Shown here: in pieces, positions 1-8,900 of the stretch
Layout of the letters: every line of letters starts with the position of its first letter
Numbering within the stretch: the stretch's first letter is position 1
Origin: Pacificimonas aurantium
Lineage (GTDB): Bacteria > Pseudomonadota > Alphaproteobacteria > Sphingomonadales > Sphingomonadaceae
Length of the DNA: 64,000 bases
Direction of reading: 5' to 3'
Assembly: GCF_020092905.1 (NCBI RefSeq)
Contig: NZ_JAGSGB010000002.1
Location: 558,001-622,000, forward strand
Position numbers and translations under genes: made by a program
The notes under the pieces: model-generated
Told to the model about the DNA's origin: nothing
What the model saw: only the letters and a program-made list of their open reading frames with translations
The model's database searches: none

Positions 1-1167
1 GGCTATCGCGTGGTCGCGGCCGGAGAGCGCGGAGCGAAGATCAAGAAGAAGCTGGAGATCGACCCAATCCAGGCCGAGACGGTGCGGCGCATCTATCGCA
101 TGGCATTGAACGGCGTCGATAACAAAGGGCCGATGGGTCTCAAGTCGATCGCCACATGGCTCAATGAAAACAACATCCGCACCCGCGACGGCGGGCGCTG
201 GGGCTTGGGTGCGGTGCATCAGGTGCTCACCCGGACGACCTATATCGGCCAGCACCGCTTCAATACCCGCGATCACAAGACGAAGACGCCGAAGCCGGAG
301 AGCGAACATGCCGTCATGGAAGTGCCGGCGATTGTCTCGGAAGCGGAGTTCGAGGCTGTCCAGCGGTCGCTCAAGGCGCGCAGCCCGAAGATGATGCCGC
401 CGATGGCGGTGGGCGGCCCGACGCTGCTCACCGGCATCTGCTTCTGCGCGTGCTGCGGCGGCGCGATGACGCTGCGCACCGGCACCAGCAGCGTCGGGCG
501 GGAATACCGCTACTACACCTGTTCGACGAAGGCGCGGCAGGGAGCGACCGGCTGTCCCGGCATCACCGTGCCGATGGATCGGCTCAATGAGGCCGTGGTC
601 GATCATCTCGAAGCCCGGTTGCTCGACCCGGCGCGGCTCGAAGCTCTGATGGATCAGATCCTCGAACGGCGCGACGAGTGGGTGAACCAGCGCCGCGAGC
701 ATGTCGCCGATCTTGAACGGCGCGCGACCGAGGCCGAAGCGAAGCTCAAGCGCCTCTATGACGCGATCGAGAATGGCGTGATCGACGTGAACGACCCGTC
801 GCTCAAGGATCGCATCACCGAGCTGACCGCGACGCGCGACCAGGCTAAGGGCGATTCCGAACGCGCCTTGGCGCATATCGTAAAGATCGGCCCAGCGATC
901 ACGCCGGAAACCCTCCGGGCGTTTGCGGCGGCCCTGCGCAAGAAGCTGCGGAACGGCGATGGGACGTTCGCCCGCGATCAGATTCGCGCGGTCGCGCAGC
1001 GGGTTGAAGTGGTGAGCCGAAAGGAGGTCCGCATCCGTGGGCTGCGGAGCGAACTGCTCCGAACGCTAACCGCCGCCTCTGGCGTAGAGGCGGCGGTGCT
1101 AGGCGTTCGTGCCTTTGAACCGAAATGGCGCGCCCGGCAGGATTCGAACCTGCGGCCTCAAGATTAG
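1..1167 (+). CDS. Large serine recombinase, C-terminal part (5' end outside window)
   Basis: The reading frame is open from base 1, so the gene starts upstream and its N-terminal catalytic resolvase domain is not visible. The visible part begins in a Recombinase domain (the stretch around GPMGLKSIATWLN followed by TYIGQHRFN). A zinc ribbon follows at about residues 135-190, with a CFCACCGG cysteine cluster and later TCS and GCP cysteines. A charged coiled coil comes next at about residues 215-290. This is the usual order in large serine integrases that move phages and integrative elements. The last residues (RARQDSNLRPQD) are encoded by the antisense of the tRNA-Arg gene, and the stop TAG lies within the tRNA anticodon region. 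The gene therefore reads across the presumed attachment site. Family assignment is confident; element identity is unknown because the rest lies to the left. Confidence 0.9.
   Translation, partial: GYRVVAAGERGAKIKKKLEIDPIQAETVRRIYRMALNGVDNKGPMGLKSIATWLNENNIRTRDGGRWGLGAVHQVLTRTTYIGQHRFNTRDHKTKTPKPESEHAVMEVPAIVSEAEFEAVQRSLKARSPKMMPPMAVGGPTLLTGICFCACCGGAMTLRTGTSSVGREYRYYTCSTKARQGATGCPGITVPMDRLNEAVVDHLEARLLDPARLEALMDQILERRDEWVNQRREHVADLERRATEAEAKLKRLYDAIENGVIDVNDPSLKDRITELTATRDQAKGDSERALAHIVKIGPAITPETLRAFAAALRKKLRNGDGTFARDQIRAVAQRVEVVSRKEVRIRGLRSELLRTLTAASGVEAAVLGVRAFEPKWRARQDSNLRPQD
1061..1108. repeat. Long imperfect inverted repeat beside the tRNA-Arg 3' end
   Basis: An 11-bp perfect stem (CCGCCGCCTCT, 1070-1080, with AGAGGCGGCGG, 1086-1096) surrounds a 5-nt loop. 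Outer arms GAACGC (1061-1066) and GCGTTC (1103-1108) extend the dyad to 48 bp. It lies inside the 3' coding end of the recombinase and 17 bp beyond the CCA end of the tRNA. It could help end or process the tRNA transcript, although no T-run follows on either strand, or it could be a recombinase-binding or element-end structure. The structure is directly visible; its role is inference. Confidence 0.6.
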
Positions 1168-1202
1168 AAGTCTCGCGCTCTATCCAGCTGAGCTACGGGC
1201 GC
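1126..1202 (-). tRNA. trnR-UCU: tRNA-Arg (anticodon UCU)
   Basis: The minus strand folds as a complete cloverleaf. The acceptor arm is GCGCCCG paired with CGGGCGC, the D-arm stem is GCTC/GAGC, and the anticodon stem CGAGA/TCTTG holds the loop CTTCTAA with anticodon TCT. The T-arm is GCAGG-TTCGAAT-CCTGC and the CCA end is encoded (1126-1128). It reads Arg AGA codons. The recombinase gene enters from its 3' side and stops within it, as expected when an element has integrated at the 3' end of the tRNA and rebuilt it. The gene lies 49 bp downstream of the HlyD-type gene on the same strand. Confidence 0.97.
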
Positions 1203-1251
1203 CTGCCCCTGCCTGTTGCGCGAGAAGGGTTCGCGGCGTCAAGCGGTGCGG

Positions 1252-2403
1252 CTATCTCTCCCCAAGAGAATCCTCGACCGTCTTCGTGATCGGCTTTGTC
1301 AGATAGGCAAAGACCGTGTTTTCGCCCGTCAGAATGTCGGCGGTGGCCGTCATACCGGGTTGGAGCTCGATCGTCTCCCCGCGATAGCGCGTGCGCATCG
1401 ATGACGTATCGAGCTTCAGGTGAACGCGGTAATAAACGACTTCCTGGCCGCTCGGTCCCTTCTCGCTGAGCGTGTCGGGACTGATGAACACCACTTCGCC
1501 CCGGCCACGGCCGTAAATCGAACTGTCATAAGCGTCGAAGCGGATCGAGGCCTCCTGACCAAGATTCACGAAGGCTACGTCGACCGGTGAGACCTTCGCC
1601 TCGACGATCAGTTCATCCTCGGTGGGGACGATCTGCATGATCTCGTCACCCGGCTGGAGAACGCCTCCGATGGTCGTCAGCCTGATATTCTTCACGATGC
1701 CGGCGACGGGGGCGTAGATCTCCGTATCCTCGAGCACGTCGACGCGCTGGGCAAGCTGCTGCTGCGCGGCTACCAGTTCCTCCTGCGCCGACGACAATTC
1801 GGTCTGCACCTCCCGGAAATACTCATTCTCGGCGTTGACGATCTGGCCGCGTAGGTCCGCGACCTGACGCTGCATGCGGATGACATCGACGGCGGCGACG
1901 TCACCACTGTCGACGAGTGGTTCGTTCAGAGCGAGCTCTTCCTCGGCCAGACTCAACTGGCTGCGCAGCGTGCTCACCTGCTCGCGCAGGGCCTGCCGCC
2001 GCTTGGCATAGAGTTGTCGCTGGTTCGCCGCGAATTCCGGATAGGCCTCGACCTCCGGAGGGAAAACGAGAGGCTGGTCGAATGCCTCGGCGCGCAGCCG
2101 CGCGACCGTGGCCGTCAGCGCCGCCGTGGCCGCGCGCGTTTCCTCGACACCGGCGGCCGGCTTCACATCGTCGAGCCGCATGAGAAGCTCGCCCTCTTCG
2201 ACCTCGTCGCCTTCGCGCACGAGAATCTCCGTGATGACTCCGCCTTCGGAGGACTGCAGCAGCTGGATGCGCCCAACGGGAATGACCTCGCCCTGCGCCC
2301 GCGCGATCTGGTCGAGCTCGGCCCAGTTCGCCCAGGCAATGAAGCCGAACAGCGACAATGCGCTGATGGCGATGATGAGGATAGAGGGTCTAAACAACTT
2401 CAT
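1252..2403 (-). CDS. HlyD-family type I secretion membrane fusion protein
   Basis: Periplasmic adaptor of a type I secretion system, linking the inner-membrane ABC exporter to the TolC-like channel. The 383-residue protein has one N-terminal membrane helix (about residues 7-27), then a lipoyl-like half motif (IQLLQSSEGGVITEI). A long alpha-helical hairpin spans about residues 75-230, the second lipoyl half follows (IYAPVAGIVKNI), and a C-terminal beta-barrel region ends with LQPGMTATADIL. Length and order match HlyD, LapC and PrtE proteins. It is the last gene of the minus-strand TolC-ABC-HlyD group and starts 14 bp after the ABC gene ends, so all three subunits are probably co-expressed. The likely substrate is the RTX protein encoded upstream. 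Confidence 0.93.
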   Translation of the reverse strand: MKLFRPSILIIAISALSLFGFIAWANWAELDQIARAQGEVIPVGRIQLLQSSEGGVITEILVREGDEVEEGELLMRLDDVKPAAGVEETRAATAALTATVARLRAEAFDQPLVFPPEVEAYPEFAANQRQLYAKRRQALREQVSTLRSQLSLAEEELALNEPLVDSGDVAAVDVIRMQRQVADLRGQIVNAENEYFREVQTELSSAQEELVAAQQQLAQRVDVLEDTEIYAPVAGIVKNIRLTTIGGVLQPGDEIMQIVPTEDELIVEAKVSPVDVAFVNLGQEASIRFDAYDSSIYGRGRGEVVFISPDTLSEKGPSGQEVVYYRVHLKLDTSSMRTRYRGETIELQPGMTATADILTGENTVFAYLTKPITKTVEDSLGER

Positions 2404-2417
2404 GACAGATCAACCGA

Positions 2418-4514
2418 TCATCCGGCGCTGATGCGCCCCTGTTCGCGGGCGATGGCCTTTTGCTCCTTCGCCTTTTCCTTCAGTTCGCCGAGCACGTCGT
2501 GCGGTGTGCCGTCCATCCAGACGCGGCCCTTCGCCAGCACGATTACGCGGCGCACCATCGACAGGAGCGCCATCTTGTGCGTCACCATAACAAAACTGTC
2601 GCCCGACTTCATGCTCTGCTGAAGTCCTTGCAGCACCCGCGTTTCGGTCGTCGCGTCCAGGTTGGAGGTCGGCTCGTCGAGCAGCCAGACCGAGGGCTGC
2701 ATCAGGAAGAGACGCGTCAGGCCGGTCAGCGTCCGCTGTCCGCCGGAGAGGCCACGCCCCCCCTCCGAAATGGGCCGGGACAGGCCAAGCGGATGGTCTG
2801 TGACCATGTGGATAAGGCCGGTCTTGCGGGCCGCCGCGATAATCGCCTCGTCGCCGGGATCGGGAAGGCCGAGCACGAGATTTTCGCGCAAGGTGCCGTT
2901 CACGAGCCTGTAGTCCTGAGGCAGGTAGCCCATATGCCGGCGGAGCTGCTCGTCGGCGATCTGCGACATGTCTAGCCCGCCTACCCGGGCCGCACCCTGC
3001 GTCGGCGAATAGATGCCGGCAAGCAGGCGCAAGAGAGTCGACTTGCCCGAGCCGATGCCCCCGATCAGCGCGACGGTCTCGCCAGGTTCGATCCGCAGCC
3101 GTTCGATGTCGACGACCGCAGCCCCGCCGGGATAGGCGAAGCGGCAATATTCTAGCTCCAGCGGGCCTTCCAGCGACTCCGCGCGTACACCTTGCGCGCC
3201 TTCGCGCTCGACCGGCAGGGCAAGCAGGCCGTCGAGAAGGGCGAGTGAAGACCGCGCGTAGCTCGCCTGCACGATCAGGCTGGGCAACTGACCGATGAGC
3301 GGGCCGTTGATCCGGCTGGAGAGGATCGAGCAGGCGATCAGGGCACCGATGGTAATCTCGTTCTGTGCAGCCTGAACGGCGCCGACGCAGACGATCAGAA
3401 CGTAAGACGTCTGGCTGAGGACAGCAAAGAGCGACGAGGCGACGGCCGACCAGGTCTTGACGCTGTCCTCCTGCCCGAGGACTTCGTCCACCAAGCGGCT
3501 CCAGCGCGCGGCGAAATGCCAGCGGCCATGCGCAGCCTTGAGGGTTTCAGCCGCATCGAACGCCTCCACGAGCAGGCCGTTCTTCTGGTGCCCGGTGACC
3601 ATGGCCGCCGCACTCTGCTTGCGGATTTTCCAGGCGAACAGAAAGGCAAGAAGCAGCGAAAGCGGAAAGATCACGATGGGCACGAGCGCGACGGTGGGTC
3701 CGGCAATCCACCAGATGACCGCCACGAAAAATGCCGCAAAGGGAAGGTCGGCCACCGCGAACAGCGACCCGAACGACAGGAGGCTGCGCACCTGTTCCAA
3801 CCCGCGGAACTGCGCCGCGAATGTGCCCACTCCCGGCGGGCGGGCGTCCATGCGGATCGCCTGTGCGCGGGAGAAGAAGAACTCGGAAATCTCCACATCC
3901 ATCTCGGCCGCTTCGCGCTCGAGCAAAAGCGCCCGCGCAGAGCGGAGCAGGAAGTCCAGGAGCAGTGCGCCCAGCACGCCGACGGTCAGGACCGTCAGCG
4001 TCGGATAGCTCGCCAACGGGATCACGCGGTCATAGACCTGCATGGAATATAGCGACGTCGCGACGGCAATCAGGTTGATCGTGACGGTGGCGATGATCGC
4101 CGCAACGATCAGCGGCTTCCGCGCCATGAACGCATCCCGAAACACCGCGAATGCTGTTTCCGAGCTTTCAAGATTTCCGGCGCCGGGGAGTTTCTGACGA
4201 TAGGCAAGCTTGACGTCGTCCCAGGCCATGGTGCCGCCGCCGAACAACTGGATTTCGTTGCGGCTGTGCCACTGCTCCGCCACCGCCCAGCCAAAGGCGC
4301 CGGTGTGCACAAGCAGAGGAAACGCATTCGCTCTCGGCTTCTTCGAGATACGCTCGGGCGGCGTCCAGCCATTCAGCTCGGCAACCCGCTCGAGCGCGCG
4401 CTCGTCGGTCAGCGTTTCATTTTCGCGCCGCGCGGCAAGCACCCAATTCGGGTCGAGATCCGCCTTAGACAGATGTGCGTAGGCGGGAAGAATATCGTAA
4501 AGAGAGAAGTTCAT
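2418..4514 (-). CDS. Type I secretion ABC transporter, permease/ATPase (LapB-like)
   Basis: Fused inner-membrane permease and ATPase that drives one-step export of proteins with C-terminal secretion signals. The first 130 or so residues form a C39-peptidase-like domain without an evident catalytic Cys/His pair, as in exporters that bind but do not cleave substrates. The membrane domain covers about residues 135-420. The nucleotide-binding domain shows Walker A GGIGSGKST, signature LSGGQ, Walker B VWLLDEPTS and a switch histidine in VTHKM. At 698 residues the length is typical. Its ATG overlaps the TolC-like gene stop by four bases (ATGA), so the two are translationally coupled. Confidence 0.94.
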   Translation of the reverse strand: MNFSLYDILPAYAHLSKADLDPNWVLAARRENETLTDERALERVAELNGWTPPERISKKPRANAFPLLVHTGAFGWAVAEQWHSRNEIQLFGGGTMAWDDVKLAYRQKLPGAGNLESSETAFAVFRDAFMARKPLIVAAIIATVTINLIAVATSLYSMQVYDRVIPLASYPTLTVLTVGVLGALLLDFLLRSARALLLEREAAEMDVEISEFFFSRAQAIRMDARPPGVGTFAAQFRGLEQVRSLLSFGSLFAVADLPFAAFFVAVIWWIAGPTVALVPIVIFPLSLLLAFLFAWKIRKQSAAAMVTGHQKNGLLVEAFDAAETLKAAHGRWHFAARWSRLVDEVLGQEDSVKTWSAVASSLFAVLSQTSYVLIVCVGAVQAAQNEITIGALIACSILSSRINGPLIGQLPSLIVQASYARSSLALLDGLLALPVEREGAQGVRAESLEGPLELEYCRFAYPGGAAVVDIERLRIEPGETVALIGGIGSGKSTLLRLLAGIYSPTQGAARVGGLDMSQIADEQLRRHMGYLPQDYRLVNGTLRENLVLGLPDPGDEAIIAAARKTGLIHMVTDHPLGLSRPISEGGRGLSGGQRTLTGLTRLFLMQPSVWLLDEPTSNLDATTETRVLQGLQQSMKSGDSFVMVTHKMALLSMVRRVIVLAKGRVWMDGTPHDVLGELKEKAKEQKAIAREQGRISAG

Positions 4515-5878
4515 TCGTCATCTGCCAGGTCGGGCGCGGCAAAGCCTATCACCTGACAGGCCCGCAAGGCGAGCCTGGAAGACGTTTCGATCGCGGTAAT
4601 TTCGGCCTGCGCACGCGCCTCGTCCGCCGACGCGGCCTCACGAACGGCGTTCATCAGGTCGAGCCAGGTCCGGCGACCGGCAACATATTGACGGAAATAG
4701 GATTCGCGCACGGCTTCCGACAGCCGTGCCGCATCGATCCCGGTCGCGATGCGGTTCTGCGCTGAGCGGTTGGCGACAAGGTCGGACGCAATATCCTCGC
4801 GCAGCGTCCGCTGGCGCGTCAGGACATCTAGACGGTTCGCCTCCGCGCGTTGGCGTGCCGCGCTGGCGAGGGCAAGCGGTGAGAGACCGCCCTGTGTCGC
4901 GGCGCTGAGGGACAGCCCGACCCGGTCGCCGAAAATCTCGCTGCGTGAGTATTGCGCGCTCAGGCGCGGCATGATCTCTGCACGCGCCACCGCCGCGTCC
5001 GCCTCGGCCACGTCGATACGGGCGGCGAGAATCTCAAGCTCCGGATCACAGGCCACCGCCCGATCGACAAGACCTTCGGCGGGAGGATGGTAGATCGGAC
5101 GGTACGGCGGGACATGCTCGACTGCAAAATCGGGCTGCCGCAACAGTTCGGAAAGCCGCGCCTCGGCAGTCCCGAGTTCAGCGCGCGCGAAGGCCAAATT
5201 CTGCTCGACCTGCGCTGTCCGCGACTGAGCGAGATTCAGATCCGAAACGGGACTGACGCCTCCCTCTACGCGGCGGCCGATCCGATCGACGAGAGCGCGA
5301 TGCTGTTCGAGACTGTCGTCGAGGATACGGATTTGCGCCAGCGCACCGACAGCCTGGAAATACACATTGATGGCAGTTTCCGCGACCTGATAGCGGACCT
5401 GCCGGATCTCAGCATTTGCAAGATCCTGCGCTGCGCGCGCGCGGCGTATGCCGGCACCAATCCGGCCGCCAGCCCAGATCGGCTGGTCAATCTGCAGCTC
5501 ACTGGCGAACGTATCGCCGGCGCCATTGCCGCCGACGCCGAACGCATTGCCATTCACGGAAATCGATGGGAAGCGCAGCCAGCGCGCAGCGTCGAGCTCA
5601 GCATCCGCCGCGCGCCTGAGCGTCCGGGAAGAGCGAATCTCAGGAGCCTCAGCGAGCGCCTCAGACATGACGGTCTCAAGCTCTGCCGGCATGAATGCCG
5701 TCTCGATCGACGGGCGTTGAAGGTTCGGCGGTACTGGGGGGCCAACTTGCGGAGCCGACGCCACGTCGGTGTCGGACTGCGCCGTCGCGAGGGCCGCCTG
5801 GAACGCGGCAACGAGGAAGATGGCGACAAGACCACTTAACCGAAGCGCCGCGCTTGCCAGACCGGGAATCAACATCAT
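4511..5878 (-). CDS. TolC-family outer membrane channel protein
   Basis: Outer membrane export channel of the type I secretion system. The 455-residue protein begins with a signal peptide of about 34 residues (hydrophobic core LVAIFLVAAFQAALA). Two related OEP halves of long amphipathic helices follow, rich in Ala, Arg and Glu (for example ARAAQDLANAEIRQ and LNLAQSRTAQVEQN), with a beta segment containing QIDQPIWAGGRIG between helices. It is the first gene of the exporter group. The upstream RTX gene is separated from it by about 100 bp that contain a terminator-like hairpin, so the exporter may have its own promoter there or depend on readthrough. Confidence 0.92.
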   Translation of the reverse strand: MMLIPGLASAALRLSGLVAIFLVAAFQAALATAQSDTDVASAPQVGPPVPPNLQRPSIETAFMPAELETVMSEALAEAPEIRSSRTLRRAADAELDAARWLRFPSISVNGNAFGVGGNGAGDTFASELQIDQPIWAGGRIGAGIRRARAAQDLANAEIRQVRYQVAETAINVYFQAVGALAQIRILDDSLEQHRALVDRIGRRVEGGVSPVSDLNLAQSRTAQVEQNLAFARAELGTAEARLSELLRQPDFAVEHVPPYRPIYHPPAEGLVDRAVACDPELEILAARIDVAEADAAVARAEIMPRLSAQYSRSEIFGDRVGLSLSAATQGGLSPLALASAARQRAEANRLDVLTRQRTLREDIASDLVANRSAQNRIATGIDAARLSEAVRESYFRQYVAGRRTWLDLMNAVREAASADEARAQAEITAIETSSRLALRACQVIGFAAPDLADDE

Positions 5879-5920
5879 CGCTTTCGCATGAAGAGACGTA
5901 GGGGAAATTCCAAGTCCCCC

Positions 5921-5954
5921 AAAACAGATTGGGGCCCCCCGAAGGGAGCCCCAA
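5921..5954 (-). terminator. Intrinsic terminator-like hairpin after the RTX gene
   Basis: On the minus strand TTGGGGC pairs with GCCCCAA (5948-5954 and 5929-5935), with inner CCC/GGG pairs around a TTCG-type loop. The hairpin is followed by TCTGTTTT. It lies 23 bp past the RTX stop codon and before the TolC-like gene. It probably reduces readthrough, so that the abundant secreted protein is made in excess over the exporter. Confidence 0.6.
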
Positions 5955-5977
5955 GCCGTTTGCGTATGTCCTCAGCC

Positions 5978-8900
5978 TTAGCCGAAGAACACCACGTCGA
6001 TGCCGGTGGCGGTGTTCGGGTCGCCGGCAAGCTGCAGGTCGGTCACACCCGTGACGCCCTGAAGCTGGATCAGGTCGCTGACCGTCTCCTGGAAGCCAGC
6101 GGCTGCACCGCCATCATCGATCGAGGCCAGGTAGGTGTTACCCTGATATTCGAAGGCAACAACACCGTCCTGGTCACCCGGCGACGACGTGCTCTGGAAT
6201 TCCTGCTCGATGAGCTGGACTGCCGCGAGCAGCGACGTGGAGGTCGAGATCGCATCGGCAAGCGTCCCGATGATGACACCATCCTCGACAACATCCGTCA
6301 CGTCGGCAACGATCTGGCTTTCGCCCGTCACGTTCATCACGTCGACATCGGCGTCGATGCCATCCGCGAGATCGCTATCGATATCGAAGCCGACAACCGT
6401 GTCGAACTGCGCACGACCCGAGTCACCGTCTTCGACGATGATATAGTCGCGAGCCGCCACGTCCTCTTCGATGTTCAGCGTGTCGAGACCCGCATTACCA
6501 TCGAGGAAGTCGCTGCCGTTGCCACCGCGGAGGATATCCGCGCCGGCACCGCCCGTCAGGCTGTCCGTACCGTCACCGCCGGTCACGACCAGAAGGTTCG
6601 ACGCGGACAGGGCATCGCCGTTGACGATGAGGTTGTCCGTGGCCGTCGTGTCGTCGCCGCCACCGATCTCACCGTCGCCGCCAAGTGCGACGATGTGCGA
6701 GGTGAGGTCGGAACCGTCGATCGTCAGCGTTCCGCCCGTACCCGGGAAGGACGCATCGGTCAGCTGCAGGCTGTAGCTGTTGGTCGATCCGGCCGTGTCG
6801 TTGGCCGCACCGGTGACCGCCACTGCATCGGCACCGGCAACCAGCTCGACATTCTCGATGCTGATGATGTCGGCATCGAAGGTCACCAGAACCTGGTCGT
6901 TGGTGGTTTCGGAACCGGCCAGCTGCAGCGTGTCGGTACCGCCACCGCCATTGATCACGTCGCCGTCATCAAGGTTCTCGTTCACGCTGTTGTTCGAGAC
7001 GATGATGTCGTTGCCCGCACCAGCGAGAACCGTGTCGTCACCGGACAGACCGTTGAGGATGATCGTGTCAGCACCAGCGCGGCCCTCGATCGTGTCGTCC
7101 GAACTGTCACCGGCAAGACCGTCGGTGATGATGTCATCGAAGTCCGAACCGGTCAGCGTGTCGGCGTTGTTACCGCCGCGGATTTCCACGCCCGAAGACA
7201 GGTTGAAGGCATTGATGATGCCCGTCGCCGTGTTCGGAGCAATGACAATCCGCTCGAAGCCTCCATTCTGGAAGTTCGTGGCGGGGTTGAACGTGAACAC
7301 GCCGTTCGAGAGCTGAAGGGTCTCGAAGTTGGTGATGTCGTCACGGAACTGAAGGTCCGCAAGCGTCACCGCACCGCCGGTTCCGATGACTTCGAGCGTA
7401 TCCGCGCCCGCGCCACCGTCGAGATCGTCCTGGTCCGCCGTCGTTTCGAACTCGGCAGCAGTGACCTGAACCGTATCCGAGCCCGCGCCGGCGTTGATGA
7501 CATCGTCGCCTGCACCGCCGCTGAGAACGTCGTTCCCGGCGCCGCCGTTGAGCGTATCGTCACCTTCGCCGCCCGTCAGCGTGTCGTCGGCAGCGCCGCC
7601 CGTCACGACGACCGAACGATCATCGGTCAGGCCCGATGCGTTGACAAACAGATTCTCGTCCGCATCGGTTGCTGCATTGATAGCAACGCCTTCGCGAAGA
7701 GCAGAACCGTCGATGGTCAGCGTGTCGCCGTCCTCGATGTTCGCATCGGTCACGGTCAGCCCGTAACTCGCAGCACTACCGAAGGTGCTGCCGGTGACTT
7801 CACCTTCCTCGAAGCCGGCACCCACGGTGATGACTTCAATTCCGGAAACGCCGGTAAGGTTCGGGTTGTAGGAGGAGTCGGCACCAACCCCGAAAGAGTT
7901 CGGCGCAACGGCGCCCGTCGCGTCGGTCCAGAAGAGGTCGAGCGTCAGCGAGTCCGTGCCGGCCCCACCTTCGATCGTGTCACCGCCGTTCACGAAGTAA
8001 CGACCGACGATCACGTCGTCGCCTTCGCCGCCGTCGATTTCCTGATTGAAGCCGTTGGCCAGCGAGATCACGTCGTCACCGCCGTTGCCGTCGATGTCGC
8101 CGCCCTGCGTGGAGAGAAGCGTGTCGCTGCCCTCACCGCCTTCGATGTCGGCCTCGGTCGTGATGGTCACGCCTTCGGTGTAACCCGTCGCGTCGACATC
8201 CTCGTCGTCGGCAACGATCGTGCGGATCCCAGCTTCCTCGGCCTCTTCACCGACCGTCACCGTGCCACCGGCACCAGCGACAGAGACGTTAAGAGCCTCG
8301 ATACCGGAGATGTCGGCGAACGCAGCGTCGGTCAGATCGCCCGTATTGTTGGTGATCTGGATGGTGTCGACATCGTCGGCGTCCGTACCGGAGTCCGCGA
8401 TGGTTTCACCTTCGGCGAACTCGGTTCCGGTGAAGACGTAGGTGTCCTCGCCTTCCTGGCCATCAAGCGTGTCGACGCCGGCATTGCCTTCGAGCGTGTC
8501 GTCTCCGGCACCGCCCGTCAGCGTATCGGCACCTGCACCGCCGATGAGCGTGTCGTCGGCAGCACCGCCGGTGACGTTCACCGAACGGCCACCCGTCAGA
8601 CCGGACGCGTTAACAACCAGCGTTTCGTCGGCGACCGTGTCGTCACCGCCGCCGATCTCACCATCGGCGCCCAGATCGGCGCGAATGTCCGTGCGAAGCG
8701 CGGAACCGTCGATTTCAAGCTCGCCGTCGGCAGCTACGCCTGCATTGGTGACGTTCACGGTGTACTGGAACGCGGCACCATCATCGTCATTCGCGGTACC
8801 GAGAACGGCGGTCGCCCGCTCACCCGAGTTCAGCACCATGCGTTCGATGGAAACGAGGTCGCCGTCGATCGTGTAGCCGCGCGCCTGGACACCGTCGATG

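Noticed and set aside
1019-1030. Strong Shine-Dalgarno-like AAGGAGGT inside the recombinase
   Set aside because: It encodes the in-frame residues KEV, and no convincing small gene starts after it before the tRNA.
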